A DNA stretch of 64,000 bases from Methylocystis hirsuta (GCF_003722355.1 NZ_QWDD01000001.1:1922001-1986000); one strand, 5' to 3'. Shown: positions 29,529 to 38,255, counted from the first letter of the stretch. Made by a program: numbers and translations. The notes: generated by a model not told the origin, from the sequence alone.

Positions 29529-30521
29529 TTGCTATCGTTCGTCCGGGCTTTAGGGGAGGGTTGCGCCATTCGTTCGGATTCACGCCGACATGCGCTGCGC
29601 GCGCGCCGCGCCGCGCTTCCCGGAAGCGCGGCCGCGCCAGCGGTTCAGCAGACACTCGCACGAAGCTTCACGTTAACCGGCCAGGGCGTGCACGGCGGTC
29701 GTCCCGCCAGCATGACGCTCGCGCCGGCCGGCGCCGACGTCGGGATCGTTTTCAGCCTCGCCGGAGCCGAGATCGACGCGCATTGGTCGCGCGTCGTCGC
29801 ATCGAAATTGTGCACACGGCTCGCCGGCGACGGCGCAAGCGTGTCGACGGTCGAGCATGTGATGGCCGCGCTTGCCGCGCTTCGCGTCGACAATGCGCTG
29901 GTTGTGCTCGACGGCGACGAGATTCCAGCGATGGACGGCTCGGCCCGCGACTTCGTCTCGGCGATCGACGAAGCCGGCGTCGTCGCTCTATCCGCGCCGC
30001 GGCGCGCGTTGCGCGTCGTCAAGCCCGCGCGCGTATCCGACGGAGCCGGCTGGGCGGAGCTGCGGCCAGCGGCAGCCGGCCTTCATCTGGATGTGGAAAT
30101 CGCCTTCCCTTGTCCGGTCGGACGCCAGCGCTTGGCGCTCGATCTGACGCCCGAGACGTTTCGGCGCGAATTGGCCGGAGCCCGCAGTTTCGGATTCATG
30201 CGCGATGCGGAGCGGCTTTGGCGAGAAGGCTTGGCGCTTGGCGCCAATCTCGACAATACGCTGGTCTTCGACGCGCGCGCCGCGATCAATCCGCACGGGG
30301 AGCGATTCGCCGACGAATGCGTGCGTCACAAGATGCTCGACGTCGTCGGCGATCTGGCGCTGGCCGGCGCGCCGATCATAGGCGCCTTCCGCTCCTATCG
30401 CGGCGGCCATAGCCTTAATCTCGCGCTGCTCGAAGCTGCGGCGCGCGCGGGCGCCCTGGCGCTCGAGCTCGACGCGCATAACGAAGGCATGAGTGCGACA
30501 GGCCGAAGCCTATCGCCATAA
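29529..30521 (+). CDS. lpxC: UDP-3-O-acyl-GlcNAc deacetylase LpxC
   Basis: LpxC is the committed zinc-dependent step of lipid A synthesis. The frame (330 codons from TTG 29529) shows QQTLARSFTLTGQGVHGG, VSTVEHVMAALAALRVDNA (zinc His), GSARDFVSAIDEAGV, RSFGFMRDAE, RHKMLDVVGDLALAG (second zinc His and Asp) and YRGGHSLNLALL (catalytic His). The start is uncertain: TTG 29529 has no good ribosome site, while an ATT at 29568 lies seven bases after GGGGAGGG. No in-frame ATG or GTG exists before the conserved domain. Position after ftsZ is standard in this group. Confidence 0.9.
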   Translation: MLSFVRALGEGCAIRSDSRRHALRARRAALPGSAAAPAVQQTLARSFTLTGQGVHGGRPASMTLAPAGADVGIVFSLAGAEIDAHWSRVVASKLCTRLAGDGASVSTVEHVMAALAALRVDNALVVLDGDEIPAMDGSARDFVSAIDEAGVVALSAPRRALRVVKPARVSDGAGWAELRPAAAGLHLDVEIAFPCPVGRQRLALDLTPETFRRELAGARSFGFMRDAERLWREGLALGANLDNTLVFDARAAINPHGERFADECVRHKMLDVVGDLALAGAPIIGAFRSYRGGHSLNLALLEAAARAGALALELDAHNEGMSATGRSLSP

Positions 30522-30677
30522 TCTCGCCAGATGAAGGTTCTTCTTTCAGCCGACCGCAAAGGCGGGATCGGTGCGCCGCCGCGCCGTTAGGGGCAGGGCA
30601 GGGGGCGTCCTGCGACGGCGATTTGGCTGATAGAGCTTAGAGGGGGCCGGGACGCGCGAGCGTCGCGCAGCGCCGCA

Positions 30678-31574
30678 ATGGGGCAACACATGTCGGTTTT
30701 CGCTCGTTCATTCAAAGTGTTGGCTTTGGCGTCGGCCTTGTCGATCGGCGCGGCGCCGGCGCGCGCCGACCTCATGGACTCGATCACCAGCGGTTTCGGT
30801 CTCTTCGGCAGCGGCGGAACGAAATATCAGACGGAGATCACGCCCGACATTCCGGCCGAGGATCTCTATAACGCCGGTCTGGCGCGGCTGAAGGCCAAGG
30901 ACTACGAGGGAGCAGCCAAGAAATTTGGCGAATTGGAAAAGCAATATCCCTCATCGGACTGGGCCCGCAAAGGCCTGCTGATGACGACCTTCGCGCAGTA
31001 CGAGCACCCCAAATATGACGACGCCGTGCAGTCGGCGATGCGTTATATCGGCCTTTATCCGAATTCCGCCGATACGCCCTATGTCTACTATATCGCGGGC
31101 ATGTCCTTCTATAGTCAGGTGCCGGACGTCATGCGCGATCAGCAGTCGGCTGAGAAGGCGCTGGAGGTTTTCACGCAGCTTGTACAGAAATTCCCGAAGT
31201 CGGAATATGTGAACGACGCCAAATATAAAATCCAGGTGACGCGAGACCAACTCGCCGCCAAGGAGATGAACGTCGGGCGCTTCTATCTGCTTCGCAAGAA
31301 CTACCCGGCCGCGATCAACCGTTTCCACGACGTTCTCGGCAAATATCAGATGACGCGCCATACCGAAGAGGCGCTCTATCGCCTCACCGAAGCCTATCTC
31401 GCGATGGGCGTCACCAATGAAGCGCAGACCGCCGCCGCCATCCTGGGGCATAATTACCCGGATTCGCAGTGGTATAAGGACGCCCACGCGCTGCTGAAAA
31501 CCGATGGTCTCGAGCCGCACGAATACACAGATTCCTGGCTCTCCAAGATCGGCAAGACGCTGCACGCGATCTAG
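30678..31574 (+). CDS. bamD: Outer-membrane assembly factor BamD (ComL), without lipobox
   Basis: BamD is the essential TPR partner of BamA in outer-membrane protein assembly. The 298-aa protein has a signal peptide (to …APARA near residue 30) and TPR-like repeats (DLYNAGLARLKAKDYEGAAKKF, YPNSADTPYVYYIAG, RDQLAAKEMNVGRFYLLRKN, ILGHNYPDSQWYKDA). Unusually, no cysteine occurs anywhere in the protein, so it cannot be lipidated like canonical BamD. Start may be ATG 30678 or 30690. Gene order lpxC-bamD-recN supports the name. Its stop shares CTAG with the convergent hydrolase. Confidence 0.9.
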   Translation: MGQHMSVFARSFKVLALASALSIGAAPARADLMDSITSGFGLFGSGGTKYQTEITPDIPAEDLYNAGLARLKAKDYEGAAKKFGELEKQYPSSDWARKGLLMTTFAQYEHPKYDDAVQSAMRYIGLYPNSADTPYVYYIAGMSFYSQVPDVMRDQQSAEKALEVFTQLVQKFPKSEYVNDAKYKIQVTRDQLAAKEMNVGRFYLLRKNYPAAINRFHDVLGKYQMTRHTEEALYRLTEAYLAMGVTNEAQTAAAILGHNYPDSQWYKDAHALLKTDGLEPHEYTDSWLSKIGKTLHAI

Positions 31575-32467
31575 CCGTCTTCCGAAAACCGCGCCTGCAT
31601 GAATGCGCCGGCATGCGCGAGCGCGCGCCGGCCGTCCTCAAGCCTTGCATTCCATAAGTGCCACGCATGGATCATGCGCGGCCAAATCTCCAGCGTGACC
31701 GAGATGTCGGCGGCGCCGGCCGCAGCGGCGAGTCGCGTCGAATCGGCGAGTAGAGTTTCGTTTGAACCCACCTGGATCATGAGCGGCGGCAAGCCGCTCA
31801 GGTCGCCAAAAAGCGGCGAGACTCGGGGGTCATGGCGATCGACTCCCGCCGGGACATAGGCCTGCACGAGTTCCTCGAGATAGGCCTTATGCAGCAGCGG
31901 ATCGACGTCGTTTTTCGTCGCCAGCGTTGCGCCGGAGAGGGTGAGATCGGTCCAAGGCGAAACAAGCCAGGCGCAGGCGGGAAGCGGCTCCTTGAGGTCG
32001 CGCAGCCGCATCAGCAAGGCAAGCGTCAGGCCGGCGCCGGCGCTGTCGCCGCCGACCGCGATCTGGCGCGCGGCAAACCCCTGTTCACGAAGAAATCGCC
32101 AAGCCGCGAGCGCATCGTCATAGGCGGCGGGAAACGGATGCTCGGGCGCGAGTCTGAATTCGACGGCGAGCGCGCGGGCGCGCGCGGCGCGTCCGGCTTC
32201 AGTGGCCATGCGGCGGTGGCTGACGATCGAGCCGGAGCAATAGCCGCCGCCATGGAAGAACAGCAGCGCGCGCGACGGGTCGCTCGTTGGCGCGCAAGAC
32301 CATTCGGCGGCCATGCCGGCGATCGAGGCGCGCTCTAATGAGATATCCGGCGCGCTCGGCCAAACGGCGCCGACCTCCTCGATGCGCGCGCGCCGCGCCG
32401 GCCAGCCGACGGGCCGCGTTTTTGCGCTCAGCAGCGCGCGAATGTCGTCGATGCCGAGATCGGCCAT
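31571..32467 (-). CDS. Alpha/beta hydrolase, HSL-type esterase
   Basis: The 298-aa product has the hormone-sensitive-lipase family oxyanion motif HGGGYCSGS and nucleophile elbow GDSAGAG, with a C-terminal His in MIHAWHLW. It probably hydrolyses short acyl esters in the cytoplasm; the substrate is unknown. Start ATG 32467 is preceded by GGAGA; the open frame continues upstream to 32608 without family similarity. It is transcribed against its neighbours and interrupts the usual bamD-recN adjacency. Its stop overlaps that of bamD. Confidence 0.88.
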   Translation of the reverse strand: MADLGIDDIRALLSAKTRPVGWPARRARIEEVGAVWPSAPDISLERASIAGMAAEWSCAPTSDPSRALLFFHGGGYCSGSIVSHRRMATEAGRAARARALAVEFRLAPEHPFPAAYDDALAAWRFLREQGFAARQIAVGGDSAGAGLTLALLMRLRDLKEPLPACAWLVSPWTDLTLSGATLATKNDVDPLLHKAYLEELVQAYVPAGVDRHDPRVSPLFGDLSGLPPLMIQVGSNETLLADSTRLAAAAGAADISVTLEIWPRMIHAWHLWNARLEDGRRALAHAGAFMQARFSEDG

Positions 32468-32579
32468 AAAATCTCCGTTTGGAAAAGGGCGCTGGCGACT
32501 ATAATCGAGAGCCGTCCGCGCGTCGCCGGCGCGCGGCTTCCGGCGCATGTGCGCGCCCAGGGCATTTGAGCAAAGCCTC

Positions 32580-34259
32580 ATGCTGGTCCGTCTTTCCATT
32601 CGCGACATCGTGCTGATCGACGCGCTCGACCTGGAATTCGCGCCGGGCCTGACGACGCTTACGGGAGAGACCGGCGCGGGAAAATCGATCCTGCTCGACG
32701 CCTTCGTGCTGGCGCTCGGCGGGCGCGGCGACGCGTCGCTTGTGCGCGCCGGCTGCGAACAGGGCCAGGTGACGGCGGCGTTCGATACGCCGGCGAATCA
32801 TCCCGCGCATCTCGCGGCGCGCGAATTCGGATTGGCGAGCGAGGACGAGCTGGTGTTGCGCCGCGTCCAGGCGGCGGACGGCCGCACCCGCGCCTTTGTG
32901 AACGATCAGCCGGCGACCGCGCAGGCGCTGCGCGCCATCGGGCGCGAACTCGTGGAGATTCATTGTCAGCACGACGAACGCGCGCTGGTCGATCCGAATG
33001 CGCATCGCGCGCTCGTCGACGCGCATGGCGGCCTCGTCGCGCAAGCGACGGGCCTACGCGCGCGCTATGGCGCGTGGCAGGCGGCGCGCCGCGCGCTTGT
33101 TGAAGAAGACGCGCGCATCGCCAAGGCGCGCGCCGACACCGACTACCTGCGCCACGCCCACGCCGAGCTTTCAGAACTCGCGCCGCAGGCGGGCGAGGAA
33201 GAGACGCTCGCCGAACGTCGGCTCTTCATGCAGCGCGCCGAAAAGGTCGCCGCGGATATTTCCGACGCGCTCTCGGCGTTTTCACATGAGGGGGCGCCGG
33301 CGCGGGAAATCGCTCAGGCGGCGCGGCGATTGGAGCGGCGTCTGACGCAGGCGCCGCAACTGCTGGACGCGCCTGCGCGCGCCCTGACGCAGGCTGTCGA
33401 CGCCTTGGGTCTCGCCGAGGAAGCGCTTGAACGGGCGCTTGCGGAAACGAAGTTCGATCCGGCGGAATTGGAGCGGGTCGAGGAGCGGCTGTTCGCGCTG
33501 CGCGGCGCCGCGCGTAAGCATCAGGTCGCGGTCGCCGACCTTGCGAAGCTTGAAGAAAAATTCGCCAATGACATCGCCGCCCTCGATGCGTCCGAAGCGC
33601 GGCTCGTCGCGCTGGGGCGCGCGCTTGCGGACGCCAAGCAGTCTTATGATGACGCGGCTTTGGCCCTGTCCGCGGCGCGCCGCGCTGCGGCGAAGAAACT
33701 CGATGCGCTGGTCGACGCCGAGTTGAAGCCGCTGCGGTTGGAGGGTGCGCATTTTTCGACGCAGGTGACGAGCGACGTTGAGTCCGCCGGGCCGGAAGGA
33801 ATCGATCGCGTCGAATTCTGGGTGCAGACCAATCCGGGATCGCGCCCCGGTCCGCTGACGAAAGTTGCGTCCGGCGGCGAACTCGCGCGCTTCATGCTGG
33901 CGTTGAAGGTCGTGCTCGCCGATCGCGGCTCGGCCCCGACGCTTGTTTTCGACGAGATCGACACGGGCGTCGGCGGCGCCGTGGCCGATGCCATCGGCCA
34001 GAGGCTGGGGCGTCTCGCCAAACGCGCGCAGGTGCTGGCCGTCACCCACGCGCCGCAGGTCGCCGCGCGCGCCGGCCAACATCTGCGCATCAGCAAGGGC
34101 GCGCCGGCGAAGACCGGTAAGGACAAGCGGGTCGCGACCAGCGTCGCGGTGCTGGCTGAGGGCGAGCGGCGCGAGGAAATCGCCCGCATGCTGTCGGGCG
34201 CGGCGATCACCGAAGAGGCGCGGGCCGCCGCGGCGCGGCTGCTGGAAGGGGCGGGCTGA
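32580..34259 (+). CDS. recN: DNA repair ATPase RecN
   Basis: RecN is an SMC-like ATPase used in double-strand break repair. The 559-aa protein has N-terminal LVRLSIRDIVLIDALDLEF and Walker A TGETGAGKSILLDA (near residue 30-43), two coiled-coil arms, the ABC signature KVASGGELARFMLALK, Walker B TLVFDEIDTGVGG and the AVTHAPQVAARA H-loop. ATG 32580 is the family start; the longer frame from 32547 adds unrelated residues. In many relatives ligA follows; here it does not. Confidence 0.95.
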   Translation: MLVRLSIRDIVLIDALDLEFAPGLTTLTGETGAGKSILLDAFVLALGGRGDASLVRAGCEQGQVTAAFDTPANHPAHLAAREFGLASEDELVLRRVQAADGRTRAFVNDQPATAQALRAIGRELVEIHCQHDERALVDPNAHRALVDAHGGLVAQATGLRARYGAWQAARRALVEEDARIAKARADTDYLRHAHAELSELAPQAGEEETLAERRLFMQRAEKVAADISDALSAFSHEGAPAREIAQAARRLERRLTQAPQLLDAPARALTQAVDALGLAEEALERALAETKFDPAELERVEERLFALRGAARKHQVAVADLAKLEEKFANDIAALDASEARLVALGRALADAKQSYDDAALALSAARRAAAKKLDALVDAELKPLRLEGAHFSTQVTSDVESAGPEGIDRVEFWVQTNPGSRPGPLTKVASGGELARFMLALKVVLADRGSAPTLVFDEIDTGVGGAVADAIGQRLGRLAKRAQVLAVTHAPQVAARAGQHLRISKGAPAKTGKDKRVATSVAVLAEGERREEIARMLSGAAITEEARAAAARLLEGAG

Positions 34260-34385
34260 ACAGCCCAACCAAGGTAGGTTGCAACCGGACAAACGCTTGT
34301 CGAAAGGTTGGCGATTTGCAACTCCCGAAAGGGATTGTTTAAGCTACCGTGGCGTGGAGTATTTGAACTAAATAATGGATTGTGA

Positions 34386-35114
34386 GTGACAGCGATGGTT
34401 GACCCGATTGTAACCACCACTGCTGCTGCTGTACTCGCGAAGAGCGCGCCAGCATTGGCACGGTTTGCCGGTAAATGGCTGATTGGTGCTCTGGAGCATT
34501 CGCCGACGATTAAAATTTCAGGAGCAAGTGGAACGCGAGAGATAAGCATCTCGCATGACAATATGGATTCTATGGTAAAAGTATTCCGAAATACTTCGGA
34601 TAAATTATCTCAGGTCAGTGTTGCTCCAACAAAACCTGAGCAAGCAGACGCTGAAGCATTGAGTGTCGCATTGGTACAAATGTCGCTCACCCGAATGCAC
34701 GAGCGACTTGGAAGTGAGTTGCCCCGCGCTCGTGCTAGAAATAGGCTTGCAAAGCGGCTTCGGCTCTGCGGCTCTCTTATAGCTCTTGCAAGTAATGTTG
34801 CTGTTCTCACCGCGCTTGGAGTCGGCAATTCAATTGCATCAATTGCTGCAGCAGTCGTGGCGCTACTTGTTTCCAGCCTGAAGATTATTGAAGACTATTT
34901 AATTGCGGGCGTCACGGGAAAACAACCGCAAAGATTGCAAGAGCTTGTCATTGAGACTAACAGGCTTTGGTTTGAGGCGGGCGAGGTACTCGATTCCTTT
35001 CGACAGTTAGCAGCCGCCAATGCTCCCGCCAGTGCTTACCCCCTCGCAGATGCAAACAGAATTGCTAAGGAGCTGATCCAGCTGATCCCAGAGATGGAAC
35101 TAACGGGAGATTAG
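34386..35114 (+). CDS. Unrecognised two-TM protein, AT-rich orphan
   Basis: A 242-aa product with a hydrophobic/amphipathic N-terminus (residues about 8-35), a charged helical region (about 75-125), two adjacent TM helices (about 128-146 and 149-170) and a C-terminal helical domain. Base composition is much more AT-rich than in recN and the chorismate mutase gene, which suggests recent acquisition. The layout resembles two-TM effector domains of the SLATT kind seen near nucleotide-signalling immunity genes, but no cyclase or sensor lies beside it, so this is only a hint. The start may be GTG 34386 or ATG 34395. Confidence 0.6.
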   Translation: MTAMVDPIVTTTAAAVLAKSAPALARFAGKWLIGALEHSPTIKISGASGTREISISHDNMDSMVKVFRNTSDKLSQVSVAPTKPEQADAEALSVALVQMSLTRMHERLGSELPRARARNRLAKRLRLCGSLIALASNVAVLTALGVGNSIASIAAAVVALLVSSLKIIEDYLIAGVTGKQPQRLQELVIETNRLWFEAGEVLDSFRQLAAANAPASAYPLADANRIAKELIQLIPEMELTGD

Positions 35115-35171
35115 ACGGGAAAATAAGGCCCCCCTTCACTCCTGTCCCGCGCTGGCCTAAGAGAGTGCGCC

Positions 35172-36044
35172 ATGCAGAATGCGCCTTTGCTCATGCCCGC
35201 CGCGGACACGCTTGCCGAATTGCGCGACGAGATCGACCGGATCGATCGCGACATGCATCGGCTGTTGATGGAGCGCGGCGAGATCATCGACCGGCTGATC
35301 GCCGTGAAGCGCGCGCAGGGCGTCGGCTGCGCCTTTCGACCCGATCGCGAGGCGCAGATGATGCGCGCGCTGGTCGAGCGTCACCAGGGGCTCCTGCCGC
35401 TCGACGCCGTCGAAGGCGTATGGCGCGTCATCGTCTCGACCTTCACCTATGTGCAGGCGAATTATTCGGTGCATGCGGATGATTCCGGCGGCGACGCGCA
35501 GATGCGCGATTCGGCGCGCTTCCACTTCGGGTTCACCGTTCCCTATGTCGCGCATCACGGCGCCGGCGCGGTGATCGACGCGGTCGCCGCGTCGACCGGC
35601 GATCTGGGGATCTTGCGCGCGACGGGCGGCCTGTCGGATGGCGCCTGGTGGATGCGCCTGGTCGGCGAAGGCGCCCCCAAGATCATCGCGCGCCTGCCTT
35701 TCGTCGAGCGGCCCAATCATCCTGCGGGTCTGCCGATGTTCGTCGTCGCGCGGCTTCCGGCCGACGCAATGGCGCATGGCGTGACGCTCTACGCGGTCGG
35801 CCTCGCGCGCTGGACGCACGCGCTGCCCGCCGCATTCCAGACGCTCAAAGGCGAAATCCTCGCGAGCGCGCCCCATCCGGAAGGGCTTGCGCTGCTTGTC
35901 GCGGCCGCCGGCGACGCTGACGCCCAATCCTTCGCCAAAGCGATGGCCGAAGCGGGGGTGGAGGGCGCGCGCGTCGACGTGATCGGCAGCCATGCGATGC
36001 GCTTCCAGCTCAACGACGCGCGCAGCGGCGTCTTCGCGCCTTAA
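35172..36044 (+). CDS. Chorismate mutase (AroQ type II) with C-terminal extension
   Basis: The first 95 residues form an AroQ-type chorismate mutase (LAELRDEIDRIDRDMHRLLM, ERGEIIDRLIAVK), which converts chorismate to prephenate. The following approximately 190 residues contain a domain with mixed alpha/beta pattern that is commonly fused in Hyphomicrobiales chorismate mutases; I see no prephenate dehydratase signature in it. Grouping with hisC and tyrC downstream supports a phenylalanine/tyrosine role, although a TA pair now separates them. Confidence 0.85.
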   Translation: MQNAPLLMPAADTLAELRDEIDRIDRDMHRLLMERGEIIDRLIAVKRAQGVGCAFRPDREAQMMRALVERHQGLLPLDAVEGVWRVIVSTFTYVQANYSVHADDSGGDAQMRDSARFHFGFTVPYVAHHGAGAVIDAVAASTGDLGILRATGGLSDGAWWMRLVGEGAPKIIARLPFVERPNHPAGLPMFVVARLPADAMAHGVTLYAVGLARWTHALPAAFQTLKGEILASAPHPEGLALLVAAAGDADAQSFAKAMAEAGVEGARVDVIGSHAMRFQLNDARSGVFAP

Positions 36045-36050
36045 ATCGGC

Positions 36051-36476
36051 TTAGGCCTCGCCTGGACCGGCAAAAGGATCCAGGAACTTTGCGCCTGTGA
36101 CGGCTATGTCGCGTATATTGCGCGTCACGAGAACGAGTCCGCGCGCCAGAGCCGTCGCCGCCATCAGGCCGTCGACGAAGGACAGGGGATTGGGAATGTT
36201 CAGCCGCGCCCAGCAATCAGCGACGGCTTCGTCGACTGGAAGGACGCGGTCTTCCAATTTATCGCGCATACGTGCGAACCACGCGTCGAGCCTCTCCGCC
36301 TGAGTTGGGTCTTTCAATCGCTTCAACTCCACGCCGCGGCGAATCTCGGCGAGCACGAGGACGCTCGTTCCCAGATCGAGCGGGTCGACGGACTGCGTCC
36401 AGGCGGCGACGTTGGGATGCGCGCGCGTTCCTTTCCGCAATTCCGATATGACATTCGTGTCGAGGAGAAATTTCAT
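36051..36476 (-). CDS. vapC: PIN-domain toxin (VapC/FitB-like RNase)
   Basis: A 141-aa PIN protein with Asp6 (LLDTNVISEL), Glu44 (VLAEIRRGVELK), Asp102 (FVDGLMAATAL) and the TRNIRD motif near 118-123, matching active VapC/FitB-type RNases. It starts inside its antitoxin's stop codon (ATGA) and lies opposite to the flanking aromatic amino acid genes, converging with the chorismate mutase gene only seven bases away. Confidence 0.9.
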   Translation of the reverse strand: MKFLLDTNVISELRKGTRAHPNVAAWTQSVDPLDLGTSVLVLAEIRRGVELKRLKDPTQAERLDAWFARMRDKLEDRVLPVDEAVADCWARLNIPNPLSFVDGLMAATALARGLVLVTRNIRDIAVTGAKFLDPFAGPGEA

Positions 36477-36982
36477 AGATCAATCTCGCGCCAGCCTTTT
36501 TCACGTCGGTTCGGAAAGACTCCTTCGAACGCGTCTTCCGGCAGGTCGGAAGCGAAAATATCGAGAGCGGATTCGGTCTTTGGCGTCGCTAACGCCGCCA
36601 TAATCGCGCGTCGAAGCTTCTGCGCTTGTTGTTCGTCATCGCCACGCAGAACTTCCAGCACTCGCTGGACGAGCGCGAGATCGTCCGGCGGTCGTGGCGA
36701 GGAAGTTGTCGGCGGCGTTTCGGGATCGGGCGCGGCAGCGCCTGTGCGCTCAAATGTCAGGCGCTCACCATCCATATCCACGTCGCGCGTGCGGTAACCG
36801 GCGCTCAGCCACGCCTTCGTCATCACATTATTGGAGCCGTTGTTCGACCACCAGGCGCGGTGCTGGCATGCCGAAGATGGGAGTGAGAATCCGAGAATTT
36901 TCTCAAGATCGCGGAACCCGAGTCTGACCTCGCGATAAGGCTGTTTGCGCAGATAGGCGGTCAGGGGCGCGTATTTGGACAA
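36473..36982 (-). CDS. Antitoxin with DUF7662-like N-terminal domain
   Basis: The 169-aa protein has an N-terminal domain (residues 1-75) with KYAPLTAYLRKQ, LGFRDLEKILGFSLPSSA and HRAWWSNNG, matching the DUF7662 pattern as I know it. A Pro/Thr-rich linker (about 80-98) leads to a helical acidic tail (ESALDIFASDLPEDAFEG) that should bind the PIN toxin. The start is TTG 36982 with GGGGAG 10-15 bases upstream; no ATG alternative retains the domain. It is about twice the length of a usual VapB. It is driven by a near-consensus promoter. Confidence 0.75.
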   Translation of the reverse strand: MSKYAPLTAYLRKQPYREVRLGFRDLEKILGFSLPSSACQHRAWWSNNGSNNVMTKAWLSAGYRTRDVDMDGERLTFERTGAAAPDPETPPTTSSPRPPDDLALVQRVLEVLRGDDEQQAQKLRRAIMAALATPKTESALDIFASDLPEDAFEGVFPNRREKGWREIDL

Positions 36983-37014
36983 GTCCGTTCTTCTCCCCTG
37001 CGGATGAGTTAGTG

Positions 37015-37043
37015 TGTATATAAAACTACACAGTAGCTGTCAA
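37015..37043 (-). promoter_or_regulatory. Promoter and operator of the DUF7662/PIN pair
   Basis: On the minus strand TTGACA (37038-37043) and TATACA (37015-37020) are exactly 17 bases apart, close to sigma-70 consensus. An inverted repeat TGTGTA-N8-TACACA overlaps the spacer and -10 element, a good place for autorepression by the antitoxin complex. Confidence 0.75.
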
Positions 37044-37124
37044 GGGGCTTGTCGAAAGGCTTTGCGCTCAGGGCGCCAAGGCTTATGAGAGAACGCCTCT
37101 CGTTGCGCCGCCGAAAAAGACAAG

Positions 37125-38255
37125 ATGACGAAGCCCACCCCCCGTTCAACCGTTCTCGTGATCGACGCTTACGTGCCCGGCAGGAGCGCCGCGCCGGGCG
37201 CTGCGCGCGTGTTCAAATTGTCGGCCAATGAGACGCCGCTCGGGCCATCTCCGCGCGCGGTAGAGGCCCTGCGCGGAATGGCGGACCATATTGCGCTTTA
37301 TCCCGAAGGCTCGTCGCGCGCCCTGCGCGAAGCGATTGGCGCGCGTTACGCGCTAAACCCAGACCGGATCATCGCCGGCGCCGGCTCGGACAATCTTCTG
37401 GAGCTGCTTGCGCTCGCTTACATTGGGCCAGGCGACGAGGCCGTCTACAGCCAGCATGGATTCCTTGAGTACAAGATCGTCACTCTGGCCGCGGGGGGAA
37501 CGCCCGTTGTCGCTCCCGAGACGAACTACACCGCGGAAGTTGACGCGCTTCTTGCCTGTGTGAGCGAGAGAACAAAGATCGTTTTTCTCGCCAATCCGAA
37601 CAATCCGACGGGAACGTTTTTGCCCGCGAATGAAGTCGCGCGGCTGGCGCGTTCGTTGCCCTCGCATGTGCTGCTCGTGCTCGACGCCGCCTATGCCGAA
37701 TATGTCCTGCGCGAGGATTACGAAGCGGGCGTGGCGCTGGTCGATGCGCATGAAAATGTCGTGATGACCCGCACCTTCTCGAAAATCTACGGCCTTGCGG
37801 GCCTGCGCGTCGGCTGGGCCTACGGACCCGCGCATGTGATCGACGCGCTGAACCGAATCCGCTCGCCCTTCAATGTCTCGAGCGTGGGGTCAGCAGCGGC
37901 GATCGCCGCGCTGTCGGATCGCGCGCATCTCGACGCGGCGATCGCGCATAATGACCGCTGGCTGCCGTGGCTCTCGCGAGAAATTTCCGCACTCGGCCTC
38001 GACGTTCTGCCGAGCGTCGCCAATTTCGTCGCGATACGTTTTCCCGACGCGCCGGGATTGACGGCCGTCGACGCCGACCGCTTCCTCATGTCGCGCGGTC
38101 TCGTGCTGCGCGCCATCGGCGCCTATGGCATGGGGGAATTCCTGCGGCTCACGGTCGGCGCGCAGGAGGCGAATGAACGCGTCGTCGAAGCGCTTGCTGA
38201 ATTCATGCAGAGCGCCCGGGCGCCGCAAGACGCGCAAGCAGGCGTTCATGGCTGA
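37125..38255 (+). CDS. hisC: Histidinol-phosphate/aromatic aminotransferase
   Basis: A class II PLP aminotransferase of 376 aa with LSANETPLGPSP at the N-terminus, NPNNPTGTFL, DAAYAEYV and the PLP lysine in TFSKIYGLAGLRVGW. Such HisC paralogues act on histidinol phosphate or on aromatic keto acids; clustering with chorismate mutase and tyrC suggests an aromatic role, or both. It overlaps tyrC by eight bases. A 142-base gap with the TA promoter lies upstream. Confidence 0.93.
   Translation: MTKPTPRSTVLVIDAYVPGRSAAPGAARVFKLSANETPLGPSPRAVEALRGMADHIALYPEGSSRALREAIGARYALNPDRIIAGAGSDNLLELLALAYIGPGDEAVYSQHGFLEYKIVTLAAGGTPVVAPETNYTAEVDALLACVSERTKIVFLANPNNPTGTFLPANEVARLARSLPSHVLLVLDAAYAEYVLREDYEAGVALVDAHENVVMTRTFSKIYGLAGLRVGWAYGPAHVIDALNRIRSPFNVSSVGSAAAIAALSDRAHLDAAIAHNDRWLPWLSREISALGLDVLPSVANFVAIRFPDAPGLTAVDADRFLMSRGLVLRAIGAYGMGEFLRLTVGAQEANERVVEALAEFMQSARAPQDAQAGVHG

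Noticed and set aside
34295..37059. The 13-mer GCTTGTCGAAAGG occurs at 34295-34307 and 37047-37059, flanking two accessory regions
   Set aside because: In 64 kb many pairs of identical 13-mers are expected by chance, and no insertion boundary coincides exactly with the copies.
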